From: Epichloe hybrida | Lineage: Eukaryota; Ascomycota; Sordariomycetes; Hypocreales; Clavicipitaceae | DNA: 64,000 nucleotides | Reading direction: 5' to 3' | Assembly: GCA_019022495.1 (NCBI GenBank) | Contig: JAFEKR010000004.1 | Location: forward strand, 496,001-560,000 | Part shown: positions 48,611 through 60,669 of the stretch, piece after piece | Numbering within the stretch: the stretch's first letter is position 1 | Layout of the letters: each line of letters starts with the position of its first letter | The notes under the pieces: generated by a model | The model's input: only the letters and a program-made list of their open reading frames with translations | The model's database searches: none | What the model was told of the DNA's origin: nothing | Made by a program: the position numbers and the translations under genes

Positions 48611-50231
48611 CTAATTAGTAGTTAACTTTATAACTATAAATAAGCTAGGTATTACAAGAAAAGATATTTCTATAAATACTATTACTACTACCTTTTATTA
48701 TACTATAATAGTTATTATAGTAAAGAGGTATAACTATATAAGTATACTAAAGGAAAAGACTAGAATCCTAGTTATAGGCTTATTAGGCTTCTAAGGAATT
48801 AATCTATTAACCCTTAGGCTAAGGGATATAACTTTATTATATTTATCTAGGATATTATTATTAATTATTAATTTTATTATTATTATAAGAAAACTAACTA
48901 ACTAACTAAATCTATTAATATAAGGTATTTATTTTAAACCTAATATTAAATAACCTTAGCTAAGCTAGCTAATACACTTATAACTTCTCTTAATATATTT
49001 CTCTCTTCTAATAGACCTTTAATCTCTTATTATAAGTATTTACTACTTATTTCTTACCCCCTTTACTCTTAGTATTATTTACCCTATACTTATTAGTAAA
49101 AAAGAGAGATTACCTCCTTCCTTTCTTTTTATAAAAAATAGGAAGTAGTAATTCCTATTACTTTCTTATTACTTTTCTTATTATATTTTAGTTACTTTTA
49201 GTACTTCTATTACTTTATTTATTACTATTAATTCATTCTTATTATTACTTTTACTACCTCTTTTACTATTTTTCCTATTTTTATAATTTTTTAATTTTAT
49301 TAAGGTAATAACGCTCCTAAAGTGTAAAAGAAAACTTTTATAATAGTAATAAGCAAATATATAAGCTTAATTAGTAGTAAAGAATAATAACTTAATAATA
49401 TTCCTTTTATAGTTAAAAATAGTTAAGGAACCTAGACCTTCTATAAGAGAAAAAGCTACTAGTAATAGTAAGGCTTTAATATTACCCTTAAAAGGCCCTA
49501 AGAGTATAAGTTACCCTTATTTCTTTAAAAGCTTACTTATAATTTCTTTTATAATTAGAAAGAATTTATTAAGCTAAATCTAAAGATTACTATATAGCTT
49601 AAGCTTAATAACTAAATTATAAGATTTATTAACCTTAGTAAGTATTAAGATTAGAGAGATAATAACCTATAGGAATTATTTTAAAAAGACTTTAAAGGCT
49701 AGTCTAAAGATATCTTTAAAAGGGTAACTAAAGAAGTTATTAAAAAATTATATAATTCTCTATAAGATTATAGCGTTTTTATTAAGTAAGGCCTAGGATA
49801 TTTAATTGTAGTATTTCTTAAAAAAGTACTTTATTAAACTTTAATACCTCTTTAATTATAGAAAAGATTATAAGGAAAACTATAATCTTCTAAACCCCTA
49901 AAGCCCTAACCTTAATAGCCCTAATTACTTACCTTAGAAATTTACTTTTCTTAACCTTAAAGACTACCTAAACCTCCCTAAGAGCCTATATAATAATCTT
50001 TATTATACTAATAGCTTTATCCTAATAATTATTATTAATAATAACTAGTAAACTATTATTTATAATAAATTATACCTTTATAGTAATTCCTCTTTAAAGA
50101 TTAAATTATAAAGAAAATCTTAGAGCTTATAAAGATATATAAGAATAGTAACTACTAAAGTAAGAAGCTATATAACTTCTTAATACTAAAGATTATACTC
50201 TTTAAAAATAAGTATAATAAAATTAACCTTT
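48611..50231 (+). mobile_element. second copia C body, gag part only
   Basis: Parallels 43873-45770 (leader and gag N-terminus) and contains the empty R4 site near 49860. It ends at the R3 LTR at 50232. Confidence 0.75.
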
Positions 50232-51031
50232 TGTTAGAACAAAGGTGATATTAATTGCACGTCATAGCTGCAATTACCTAGCAAAGGCTTAGGCTATGTG
50301 TAAGCCTTATACATAACCTATAACCTAGCCCTTTAATTAGCTAGGAAATGTAAGGCTATAAACACATAACCCCTTTTCTTTCTAGTATTATAGCTTCTAG
50401 CTTTTAACTTCTCTTTTTAAAAATATATTTAATGTAGCCTAGAATATATAAATTAATAATAATACTATTCTTTAGGCACCGCCCCGGTCCAGGGCCGTAA
50501 CTGCCCTCCCCTAGTGCTAATTAAATAAAACTAGGTGCTTAGACTTTACTAGACGTACGAGGCGGGAACAGGCCGGAGATGGCTGAAAAGTGGGGCCACG
50601 GGAGAGTAAGCGTGAGAGTGAATAAGAAGTGAATTAACACTACGAATTTAGATTTACTCTGCCCTAGCCTAAAGCAAAGGGACTTAGGATAGGCATATTA
50701 TTACACTAGAGTAAGACTAGAAGGGGCCTATAAACTCTTATTTTATATATCTTTCCTTTCTTTTTCTTTTTAATAGGATAAGGCTAGTATAAGCTAGTAA
50801 CAAACACCTATAATAGGAAACACACTAAGCGGCGCAGACCTGTTATAGGGCTAGCGCTAGCCTATACATAGATGTAAGGGGGTTTTTCTTCCTAGTATAG
50901 GGTTTTCCCTTTTAACTTAGTAGTAGGAGTACTAGTAATAGCTATCTATAGAGCTAACTAGCGTAAATAATATACTATTCTTTAGGCTTATAACCTTATT
51001 ATATTAAATTTAATACCTTATAAAACTAACA
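50232..51031 (+). repeat. R3 copia LTR split by a LINE insertion
   Basis: The LTR consists of 50232-50476 and 50987-51031 (about 290 bp after removing the LINE and one target copy). It matches 12746-13046. TGTTAG start and CTAACA end. Confidence 0.8.
50463..50986 (+). mobile_element. 5'-truncated LINE with 14-bp target duplication
   Basis: LINE at 50477-50972 (496 bp), flanked by TACTATTCTTTAGG at 50463-50476 and 50973-50986. The first ~170 bases are GC-normal and show what the LINE 3' UTR looked like before RIP. Confidence 0.9.
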
Positions 51032-52246
51032 CTAATTAGTAATTACCTTTATAAATAACTACGTAGTTTTTTTTAAATACTATAGATTAGTACGGTTAAT
51101 TAGAAAAGGTAGCTTACTTAATAATAACTTACCTTATAAAATAGGAGGGCTATGTTTAATAATAAGTTATACTAATAGAAAGGTATAATATAGCTCTCTT
51201 CTTACTTTAGTATTAATATCTATATTTATATAAATTCTAAAATAATAAAGAAAGGTTTACTACTAGTAACTAAGTTATTCCCTTATCTTTCTTTATTATA
51301 TGTTTTATTATATATTTAAAGCTAATTACCTTACCTTATAACCCTTTATATTAGAAAAATATAAGTTATAATATTTATCTTAATACCCCTTCTATCCCCT
51401 TATATTAAAGATTTACTTCCCCTTAATTAGTTAGAATAATAAATATAGCTAAACTATTTAAAACCTCTAGTTAATTTAGAGTTCCTAGTAAGAGTAATAG
51501 CTATAATAATACTATAGAAGGTATTAAAGCTAGAGATAGTAATAAATATCCTAATAAAGAAAAAACCCTTATTTACTTTACCTAATTCCCTTATATTTCT
51601 ATAAGACTTTAATAATATATTATAAAGAAATTACTTTAATATATAAAAAGTTTTAAATATAAAGAGATAATAATACCTAAGGAAATTAGCCTTTATATTC
51701 TTATTAAGACTAAATAATATAAGAAGTAAGGATTATTTAAAAGAATACTATTCTTTAAATTTAGTAATAACTTTTATAAATAGTTAAGGAAGAAGTTTAT
51801 AAAAGGAAAAGATTTTTTCTAGAATAGACTCTAAGATTATTTTCTTTATAATAAAGTATATATAACTATTAGAAAAAGTATAAAAATAGTAAATAGCCTA
51901 AAAGAGATAGTAAACTAGGAAAAATTTTAATTTTAAACCCTTAAAGAAATTAAGGAAGCTAAAAAGAAATATATAAGCTTTTAGAAAACCTAGAGAATAA
52001 AGATTTCTTTTATAATTTACTAGATAATAAGGATATAAAGGCTTAATAGCTTACCTTTTTATCTAACCTATTAGTATAATTACTATTAAAGGGATTAGTA
52101 AGCTAATTTTCTTTAAGAAAGTTAATTAATCTAGAATTAAGGGCACTAAAGAATACTATTTATAAGTATTTATAAGCAGCTTCCTTACCTATACCTTTAC
52201 CTAAGATAATTTAGTAAAATTACCTTAAAAATACTACTAAAAATAC
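51032..52246 (+). mobile_element. partial R3 copia body (leader and gag-like)
   Basis: About 1.2 kb after the R3 LTR, AT-rich, starting with the same CTAATTAGTA leader seen in the other copia families. It is cut off by the LTR at 52247. A Lys-rich gag-like reading is visible, with no domain I can confirm. Confidence 0.55.
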
Positions 52247-52542
52247 TATTAGAACAAGCATAATATTAACAAGGCTGCGCGCCTCTGATTGGTTAGGCGC
52301 GTTACATCGCGGACCTATATATCTAGCCTAACCACGCTACGGTTAGTATTAGCATATATAGCCTCTTTACTAATAACCCTAATTAAAGCCCCTTTTCCTA
52401 TAATAAATAGCACACTCTCTTTGCTTCTATTTAATCTCTCTTTTACTTACTTTAATAAACTAGAATATATAATAATTATATATACTTTAGTTTACCTTAA
52501 AAACCCTATATATAAGTTACTAGTATCTTATAAATCCTATAC
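52247..52542 (+). repeat. copia A-family 5' LTR, 296 bp
   Basis: TATTAGAACAAGC (TGTTGG before RIP) to about 52542. Same length as the other three copies. A sense ORF of 86 codons runs at 52289-52549. Confidence 0.85.
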
Positions 52543-53149
52543 TAATTAGTAGTTATCTTTATAAATACTATAAATTAGTAAGGTTTATAGAAAAGGTATT
52601 AGTATTAAGAACTTACCTTATAAAAAAGAAAGTATTACTTTAAAATACTAAATATACTAAGGAAAAAGTATATTCTAGCTTTCCTTTTACCTTAAGTAAC
52701 TATACCTAGCTTTATACTAAATCTAAGCTTATTAACTTAATTAAGGCCTAGTTAGTAACTAACTTAACTTATCTTTATTTACTTAATTAGTATATTTATT
52801 ATATAAATAAACCCTTAGAAGTATATTTATTAAATAATTAAGGCCTAGTTAGTAACTAACCTAACCTATCCTTAATTATTTAATTAAACTTACTAAGAGA
52901 TAAAGATAATAGCTTTACTTATAATCCTTTAGACCTTTATAATTTCTTTATTTCCCTTACTTCCTTATTTATTACTAATATTATAGTAAAATATTAAGAT
53001 TAACTAGAGGGATTTAGAACTTAAGATATTCTCTCTAATTATAAATATACCTCCCCCCCTAAAAATACTAGAAAAGAAGTTAATTTATAAGTTATATCTT
53101 ACTTTCTTAACTATATCTCCCCTAATTTATACTAGTATATTATATAATA

Positions 53150-54800
53150 AGTACTAGAGAATAAAGAATTATTTAATCTTAAAGTAAATACTACCCCTAA
53201 GGAACTTATAGCTTAGATTCTTATTTAGAAAGTAACTTATAAATATAAGAACTTATACTTATAAACCTTATTTACTATCTTAAATAATAACTTTAAAAAA
53301 TAAAAATAAAAGATATTCTAAGTAGTAAATCCTAAAGCTATAAAGAGTTTTTAAGACTTTCTTTTCTTTAGTAATATTTATATAGATCTATAAAGTTACT
53401 ATAAAATAATAGTCTTACTTAAAGATATTATTAACTATAATAAATTTTATAACTAGAAAGAAAAAGAAATATAGGAAGTTATAAGGGAGTATTTCCCCTT
53501 TAAAAGGTAAATAGTAAAGAAAGACTTTTATAAAGACTTTCTTCTTATTAGTATCCTTTCTTTTAAAGATTAACTAAAGTAACTAATTACTTTATAATAT
53601 CCCTAATCCCCTTAACTACTATAATCTCTCCTATTCTATTTCTAAATTCTATTATATTAATCCCTAAGTATACTAAGTATAAGGTAAAGGTATAATAATA
53701 AAGGTAATTCCTTTATTATAAGCCCTTAACTATAAGCCTAAACCCCCCTTACTTCCTTTCCTAGGATAAGGTATTATAATTCCCTTTTATAGCCTATAAC
53801 TATAGTACTTTCTTTATAAGATTTAATTATTCCTATTCCCCCTTAAGAGATAAGCTAACCTTTATTAAAGTAATTATATAATCTTAATAAGTTTTATAAT
53901 AATAAAAGTATTAAGTATAGTACTAAGGAGTATAATATTCTTAATATTAAGCTCTTAACTTATTAAAGAAAGTATAAAATACTAGGAATTATAAAAGAAT
54001 AATTAGGCTATAGTTTTAAGTTTATACTAAAAGGAAAATCTCTTTAGTACTTCCTAGAGAACCTTTTAAGCTAAGGAGACCCTTAAGATCTCCTAACTTT
54101 TATTTATAAGATTAGGTAAAAGTTTAAGATAAATAATATATATTAAAAGAATTACTTATTATAAGGAAAGTTATAACTACTTATAATTATCTAAGAAAAC
54201 CCTAATAAATTAAAGATTAAATACTTTAAAGACCTTATAATAAAGCTTTTAAATTTATAAAGGGTAAATTAGAATTAAATCTTTATAGTTAGATTCTAAA
54301 TACTTATAAAGGAATCCTAGAATATAAGGCCTATATTATTAATTTCTTTATTAACCTTTAATACTTTTATAAATAAATAAGGATATTAATTAGTAAATCT
54401 AAAGCTTTAATTAATTAATAGTAGTTTCCTATAGAAGCTAGTACTAAGGAATACTTTTAGACTAACTATAAGTATAATAAGAAAGGTAAGGAAGCCTAAT
54501 ATAGTTAATTTATATTAAAAAGTAAGCCTTATTACTTAAAAAAGTATTATATATATAGTAAAGAAAGTTATTAGTTAACTAAGTACTTAAATAAGGACTA
54601 GAAGAAAGTATTTTAATACTTTAAGAATTACTTTTATATAGACTTAATAGCTTCTTTATATAATATATTCCTAATATAATATAAAAGTAATAATAATTCT
54701 AAATTAGCTAAAGATAATAATATTAACTAATACCTAATAAAACTTAGTTTTAGTAAAGAAAATAATAATAGCTAAGTGCCTATAAGCTTCTTTATATATA
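53150..54800 (+). pseudogene. copia gag remnant, body 1
   Basis: Aligns with 58990-60640. Zinc knuckle region near 54535-54590 (K-K-Y-Y-I-x-S-K-E-S-Y; Cys codons mutated). Confidence 0.7.
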
Positions 54801-54812
54801 AGATTACTTATA

Positions 54813-57800
54813 ATAGCTATATAATTACTAAGATTCTTACTAGTAAAGTAATAACTTATACTTTAGCTAAGAAAAATCTATTTAATCTTTAAGAACTAAA
54901 TAAAGTACTAAGTATATTTATACTTTAAGAATAATATTTATTTAAAACCTTTAAAGGTATTATAGCTAATATAAGTATTATAAAATATTTATTAGTAAGC
55001 TATTCTTAATTCTTAGCTTTATAAAGTATAATACTAATTATTATACTTAATAAGTTAAATACTAGGAAAGTAAAGATTAAATTTAGCTCTAAAGAACTAA
55101 TTAAGGTACTTAAATTAATTAAAGTACTAACTTTATTTAGAATTATTCTTTTTTAAGTAATCCTTATAAACACTCTTTTTCTCTTATATCTTAATAATAT
55201 AACTTACTTAAAAATTAATTTTTATATATTAAAGAATATTTTATAGTAAGGGAATATTAAGGTTTTTATTATATATAAGTAAGGGTATATATAAATACTT
55301 CTTAATAAAGAAGAAAGTATTACTTAAAGTTATCTTATAAAGATTAAGCTTTATTAATTATATTAATATTTTAAATACCCTTTAGTTTAATATCTTTATA
55401 ATTTACTATGTAAATTAAGGTATAAGATTAAGTTTAAAAGCTATAAAGAAGCTAACTAAGGTTTACTAGTAATACTAATTATATATAGATAGCTTATATT
55501 AATTTAAATTCACTCTTTAGGATAAATATACTTATAATTACAAAATCATTATAAACATTATATATATTAATAATAACCACCTTATTCTATAAGTTATTAA
55601 TATAGCTATATTCTTTAATATAGCTAGATTTATTAAGAATATCTTTATAAAGACTATGTAGGAAGCACTTTATCTTTACTAAATTAATATCTATCTAGGC
55701 CCCTTAGATTTAATTATTATAAATACTAGAATAATCTTTAAAGGTAAGGAATTTAAGTAGCTTATATTATTAATAGTAATTAAGATTAAAGATATCCTTA
55801 TTAAGGCTTATTATAGTATTAGTAAGGTTAAGTAATATTATAGGCTACTCTAAAAAGCCTATAATATTATTAGATAAGAATACCTAATAACACTAAAGCC
55901 TATAGCATTATAAATAGTAGTTAAAGCTATAAATAACACTATAGGATTAAATAGTCTTATACTACTAGTTCTTATTTTTAGCGCATATTCTTATATAGTT
56001 AAGGAATTACCTCTATTACTAGATATTATATAATAAGCCCTTATAATCTAACTAGTAATAAAGGAAGTTAAGCAAATTTATACCTAGTAAAAGGTTAGTA
56101 ATGCCTTTACTATAAGAAATAGTCCTAATATCTTTACAACTATTAACCTCCTACTAGGATTACTTATATATATATAGCGCAAAGGCAAAGGATAGAGAGG
56201 CCCTTATAAGCTATTAGTTATAGAAGGCAAAACCTATACTTTTAAGCTCCCTTAAGACCCTAAAGCCTTTAGATTAATATTTATTAGGCCTTTTTATAAA
56301 GATCCTAATAAAAAAAGACCTCCTAAGAGCGTAAAGGACTAAGATACTCCTTTATAGCTTATAACTACCCCTCCTATTAATCCCCTAAGGTAAGGACCTA
56401 GAAGACCTTAAAAAACCCTCCTATTATTATATCTAATATTAATTACGCAAATTAAATAAAAGACAAGACTAATGTCTTTCTATTAGCTAAGGAAAGCTTT
56501 AATCTTAAGCTTATAATCTAATTATATAAGGAACGGATTATTAAGACCCTTAGTAAACCCTTTAAGCTATTTACTAAAGCTAAAATTAATACTCTAATTA
56601 AATAAGGCATATTTAAATTTATTAAGTATAATAAAAGAGAATATAGTAAAACTTAAATTTTTAATTCCTATATTATTAATAAGGTAAAGGGTAAGATAAT
56701 GGATTTATATAAGAAGTTAAAGCTTATAATCTAAGGTTATAGTAATAAACAGAAGCTAGTAATCGTTACACAGGCCCTAATAATCTAATGAGCTAGCTAG
56801 TGATTAGTTCTTATAATAACACCTATGTTATTATTACTAGGCCTTATTCTCTAGCTTTATAATATTACATAAGCCTATATATAAGCACAAACGCTTCTTA
56901 GTTATATAATTCTAGCCTAAATCCCTATCTAAATCTATTACCTATACCTTATAGGTATAATAATATAAGTAATTAAGCCTTTATATAGTATTATAAAAGC
57001 TAGCACTTACTAGTAAGTAATATATTATTATGACTATAGAGAAGTACTCTAGATAATAACCTTTATATTTAACCTATACTTACTTATAATAATAAAGAAA
57101 AACCTAACCTTTATGTATATAGGAATATAAACTAATAATATAATTAAACTATTTAACTATAAGTTCTCTTAATAAAAGGAAAATTAATTAAAAGCTACTT
57201 CTTTTACTACTAAACTAAAGTAAATCCTTTCTATAAGAAACTTACTAGCCTTTAATAGTAATATTATTACTTTTAAAAATAATATAATTATACTAAGATA
57301 AAAAGGCTAAAGTAAAAAGCTTTAATTAATCTTACCAATAAATTGAAAATAGGTATATATAAAATAATAAGCTTAAGGTATATATATTACCTTAATTTAC
57401 TAACCTAAAGCTTATTTTAATCTCTCTATTACTACATAATACTAAGACCTATTATTCTAAGATATAAAGAACCTAAACTAATAAATTTAATAGTAAATTA
57501 ATAATCTAGACTAAGAATTAAGGTTTATACTATTTAATCTTAAAAAGGTAAAGCTTTTTATATTTATAAATAAATTATTTACTAATAACTAAGACCTTAC
57601 TTCCTAACTAGGCTATATACTTATCCTAGCTAGTAAAGTTTCAAAGGAAGGTACTTTTATAATCTAAGGTAATATTATATACTATAGCTTTACTAAGAGT
57701 AAAAGAGTTATAAGAAGTATACTTACCTCTAAGATTTATAGTATAGTTACTAGTGCTAATATAGCTTATATAATCTTAATAATACTTAGGTTAATTACTT

Positions 57801-58080
57801 ATTAATTAAACCTCCTTATAATTCCTATTATTATCTATACTAATTTATACTCTTTATATAAATACCTTATTAAGCTTAGTACTATAAAAGAGAAGCGCCT
57901 TATAATTAATATTATAGCTCTTTATTAATTATATAAGTAATAAGAGATCTATAAGATTAGGTGGATTAATAGGAATAATAACCTTACTAATATATTTATA
58001 AAGGTATTACTAAATAAGGCATTTAAAAGGTTTATTATAGGTAATAAAGCAACTATTAGGATAGAAAGGTAGGTTATATA
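54813..58080 (+). pseudogene. copia pol remnant, body 1
   Basis: Protease, integrase (about 55300-56200), RT (about 56450-57300, with the K-P-L-Y-x-I-I-K-A-x-T-Y element near 56970-57010) and RNase H (about 57480-58075). Broken throughout. Confidence 0.75.
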
Positions 58081-58092
58081 ATTATAGCTTTT

Positions 58093-58388
58093 TGTTGGAA
58101 CAAGCATGATATCAACAAGGGTGCGCGCCTCTGATTGGGTAGGCGCGTTGCATCGCGGACCTATATGTTCGGCCTGACCGCGCCGCGATTAGGGTTAGCA
58201 CATGTGGCCTCTTCGCCAATAACCCTAATTAAGGCCCCTTTTCCTATAATAAATAGCGCACTCTCTTTGCTTCTATTTAATCCCTCTTTTGCTTGCTTTA
58301 ATAGACTAGAATATATAATGATTACATACACTTTAGTTCACCCTAAAAACCCTACATATAGGTTAATAGTATCCTATAGATACTAACA
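58093..58388 (+). repeat. copia A-family LTR, 296 bp, shared by two bodies
   Basis: TGTTGGAACAAGC to CTAACA, little mutated in the first ~120 bases. Serves as 3' LTR of body 1 and 5' LTR of body 2. A sense ORF of 83 codons at 58135-58386. Confidence 0.9.
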
Positions 58389-58989
58389 CTAATTAGTAGT
58401 TATCTCTATAAATACCATAGATTAGCAAGGTTTATAGAAGAGGCATTAGTATTAAGGACTCACCTTATAAAAGAGGAAGTGCTACTCTAAGATACTAAAT
58501 ATACTAAGGAAGAAGTATAATCTAGCTCTCCTTTTACCTTAAGTAACTATAACTAGCTTTATACTAAATCTAAGCTTATTAACTTAATTAAGGCCTAGTT
58601 AGTAACTAACCTAACCTATCTTTATTCATTCAATTAGCGCGTCTATTACGCAAATAAACCCTTAGAAGCGTGTTTATTAAATGATTAAGGCCTGGTTAGT
58701 AACTAACCTAACCTATCCTTAATTATTTAATTAAACCCACTAAGGGATAAAGATAATAGCTTCACTTATAATCCTTTAGACTTTTATTAATTCTCTATTT
58801 CCCTTACCCCCCTATCTACTACTAATATTATAGTAAAACATTAAGATTAACTAGAGGGATTTAGAGCCTAAGATATTCCCTCTAATCATAAACACACCTT
58901 CCCCCCTAAGGATACTAGAAGAGAAGCTAATCCACAAGTTATATCTCACCTCCTTAACTACATATCCCTTAATTTACACTAATATATTA

Positions 58990-60640
58990 CGTAATAAGCA
59001 CTAGAGAATAAGGAATTATTTAATCTTAAAGTAAATACTACCCCTAAAGAACTTATAGCCTAGATTCTTATTAAGAAAGTAACCTATAAATATAAAAACC
59101 TATACCTATAAACCCTATCTACTATCTTTAGTAATAACTTTAGAGGATAGAAATAAGAAACATTCTAAGTAGCAAATCCTAAAGCTATAAAGAGTCTTTA
59201 AGACTTTCTCTTCTTTAGTAGTATCTATATAGACCTATAGAGTTACTATAAGATAGTAGTCTTACTTAAAGATATTATTAACTATAATAGATTCTATAAC
59301 TAGAAAGAAGAAGAAATATAGGAAGTTACTAGGAAGTATTCCCCCTTTAAGAGGCAAATAGCAGAGAAGGACTTCTATAAAGACCTCCTTCCTATTAGTA
59401 TCCCTTCTTTTAGAGATTAACTAAAGCAACTAATTGCTCCACGTTATCCCTAATCCCCTTAACCACTATAATTACTCCTATTCTATTCCTAGATTCTATT
59501 ACACTAATCCCTAAGTATACTAAGTATAAGGCAAAGGCATGATAGTAAAGGTAATCCCCTTATTACAAGCCCTTAACCATAACCCTAGACCCCCCTTGCT
59601 TCCCCTCCTATAGTAAGATATTATAATCCCCCTCTATAGTCTAGAACTATAGCACCTCTTCTATAAGATTTAATTATCCTTATTCCCCCTTAGGAGATAA
59701 GCTAACCCTTATTAAAGTAACTACTTAATCTTAATAAATTCTATAGTAATAAGAGTATTAAGTATAGCGCTAGGGAGTATAATATTCTTAATATTAAGCT
59801 CTTAACCTATTAAAGGAAATATAAGATACTAGGAATTATATAAGAATAGTTAGGCTATAGTTTTAAGTTTATACTAAAAGGAAAACCTCTATAGTACTTC
59901 TTAGAGAACCTTTTAGGGCAAGGAGACCCCTAAGATCTCCTAACTCTTATCTATAGGATTAGGTAGAAGTTTAAGATAGATAATACGTATTAAAAGAACT
60001 ATCTATTATAGGGAAGATTATAACTGCTTATAATTATCTAAGAGAACCCTAGTAAATTAAAGATTAAGTACTTTAAAGACCTTATAATAAAGCTTTTGAA
60101 TCTCTAAAGGGCAAATCCTTATAGATCCTAGTTGGAATTAGACCTCCGTAGTTAGATTCTAAATGCCTATAAAGGAATCCTAGAATATAAGGCCTGCATT
60201 ATTAATCCTCCTATTAACCTCTAACGCTTTTATAAATAAATAAGGATATTAATTAGTCAATCTAAAGCTTTAATTAATTAGCAGTAGTTCCCTACAGAAG
60301 CTAGCACTAAGGAATACTTTTAGACTAACTATAAGTACAATAGAAAAGGCAAGGAAGCCTAGTATGGTTAATCTTCATTAAAGAGTAAGCCTTAACGCTT
60401 AAAAAAGTATTATATATGTAGCAAAGAAGGTTATTAGTTAACTAAACACTCGGATAAGGACCGGAAGAAGGCATTCTAATAATTTAAGAATTACTCTCGC
60501 ATGGACTTAACAGCTTCTTTATATAATGCATTCCTAACATAGTATAAAGGCAATAATAATCCTAAGTTAGCTAAGGACAACAATATTAACCAATACCTAA
60601 CAGAACTCGGTTTTAGCAAAGAAGATAACAATAGCTAAGT
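58990..60640 (+). pseudogene. copia gag remnant, body 2
   Basis: The zinc knuckle is best preserved here, near 60403-60450 (Y-I-C-S-K-E-G-Y, then T-K-H-S-D-K-D). Gag packages retrotransposon RNA. Stops remain. Confidence 0.7.
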
Positions 60641-60669
60641 GCCCATAAGCTTCTTCACATATAGGACTA

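Larger units (their letters stand above)
52543..58092 (+). mobile_element. copia A-family body 1, heavily RIP-mutated
   Basis: Leader, gag, protease, integrase, RT and RNase H remnants in copia order between LTRs 52247-52542 and 58093-58388. Before the 3' LTR it lacks the ~210 bp with polypurine tract that copia A has (16356-16565, minus strand), so the LTR joins directly after the RNase H end. Confidence 0.85.
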
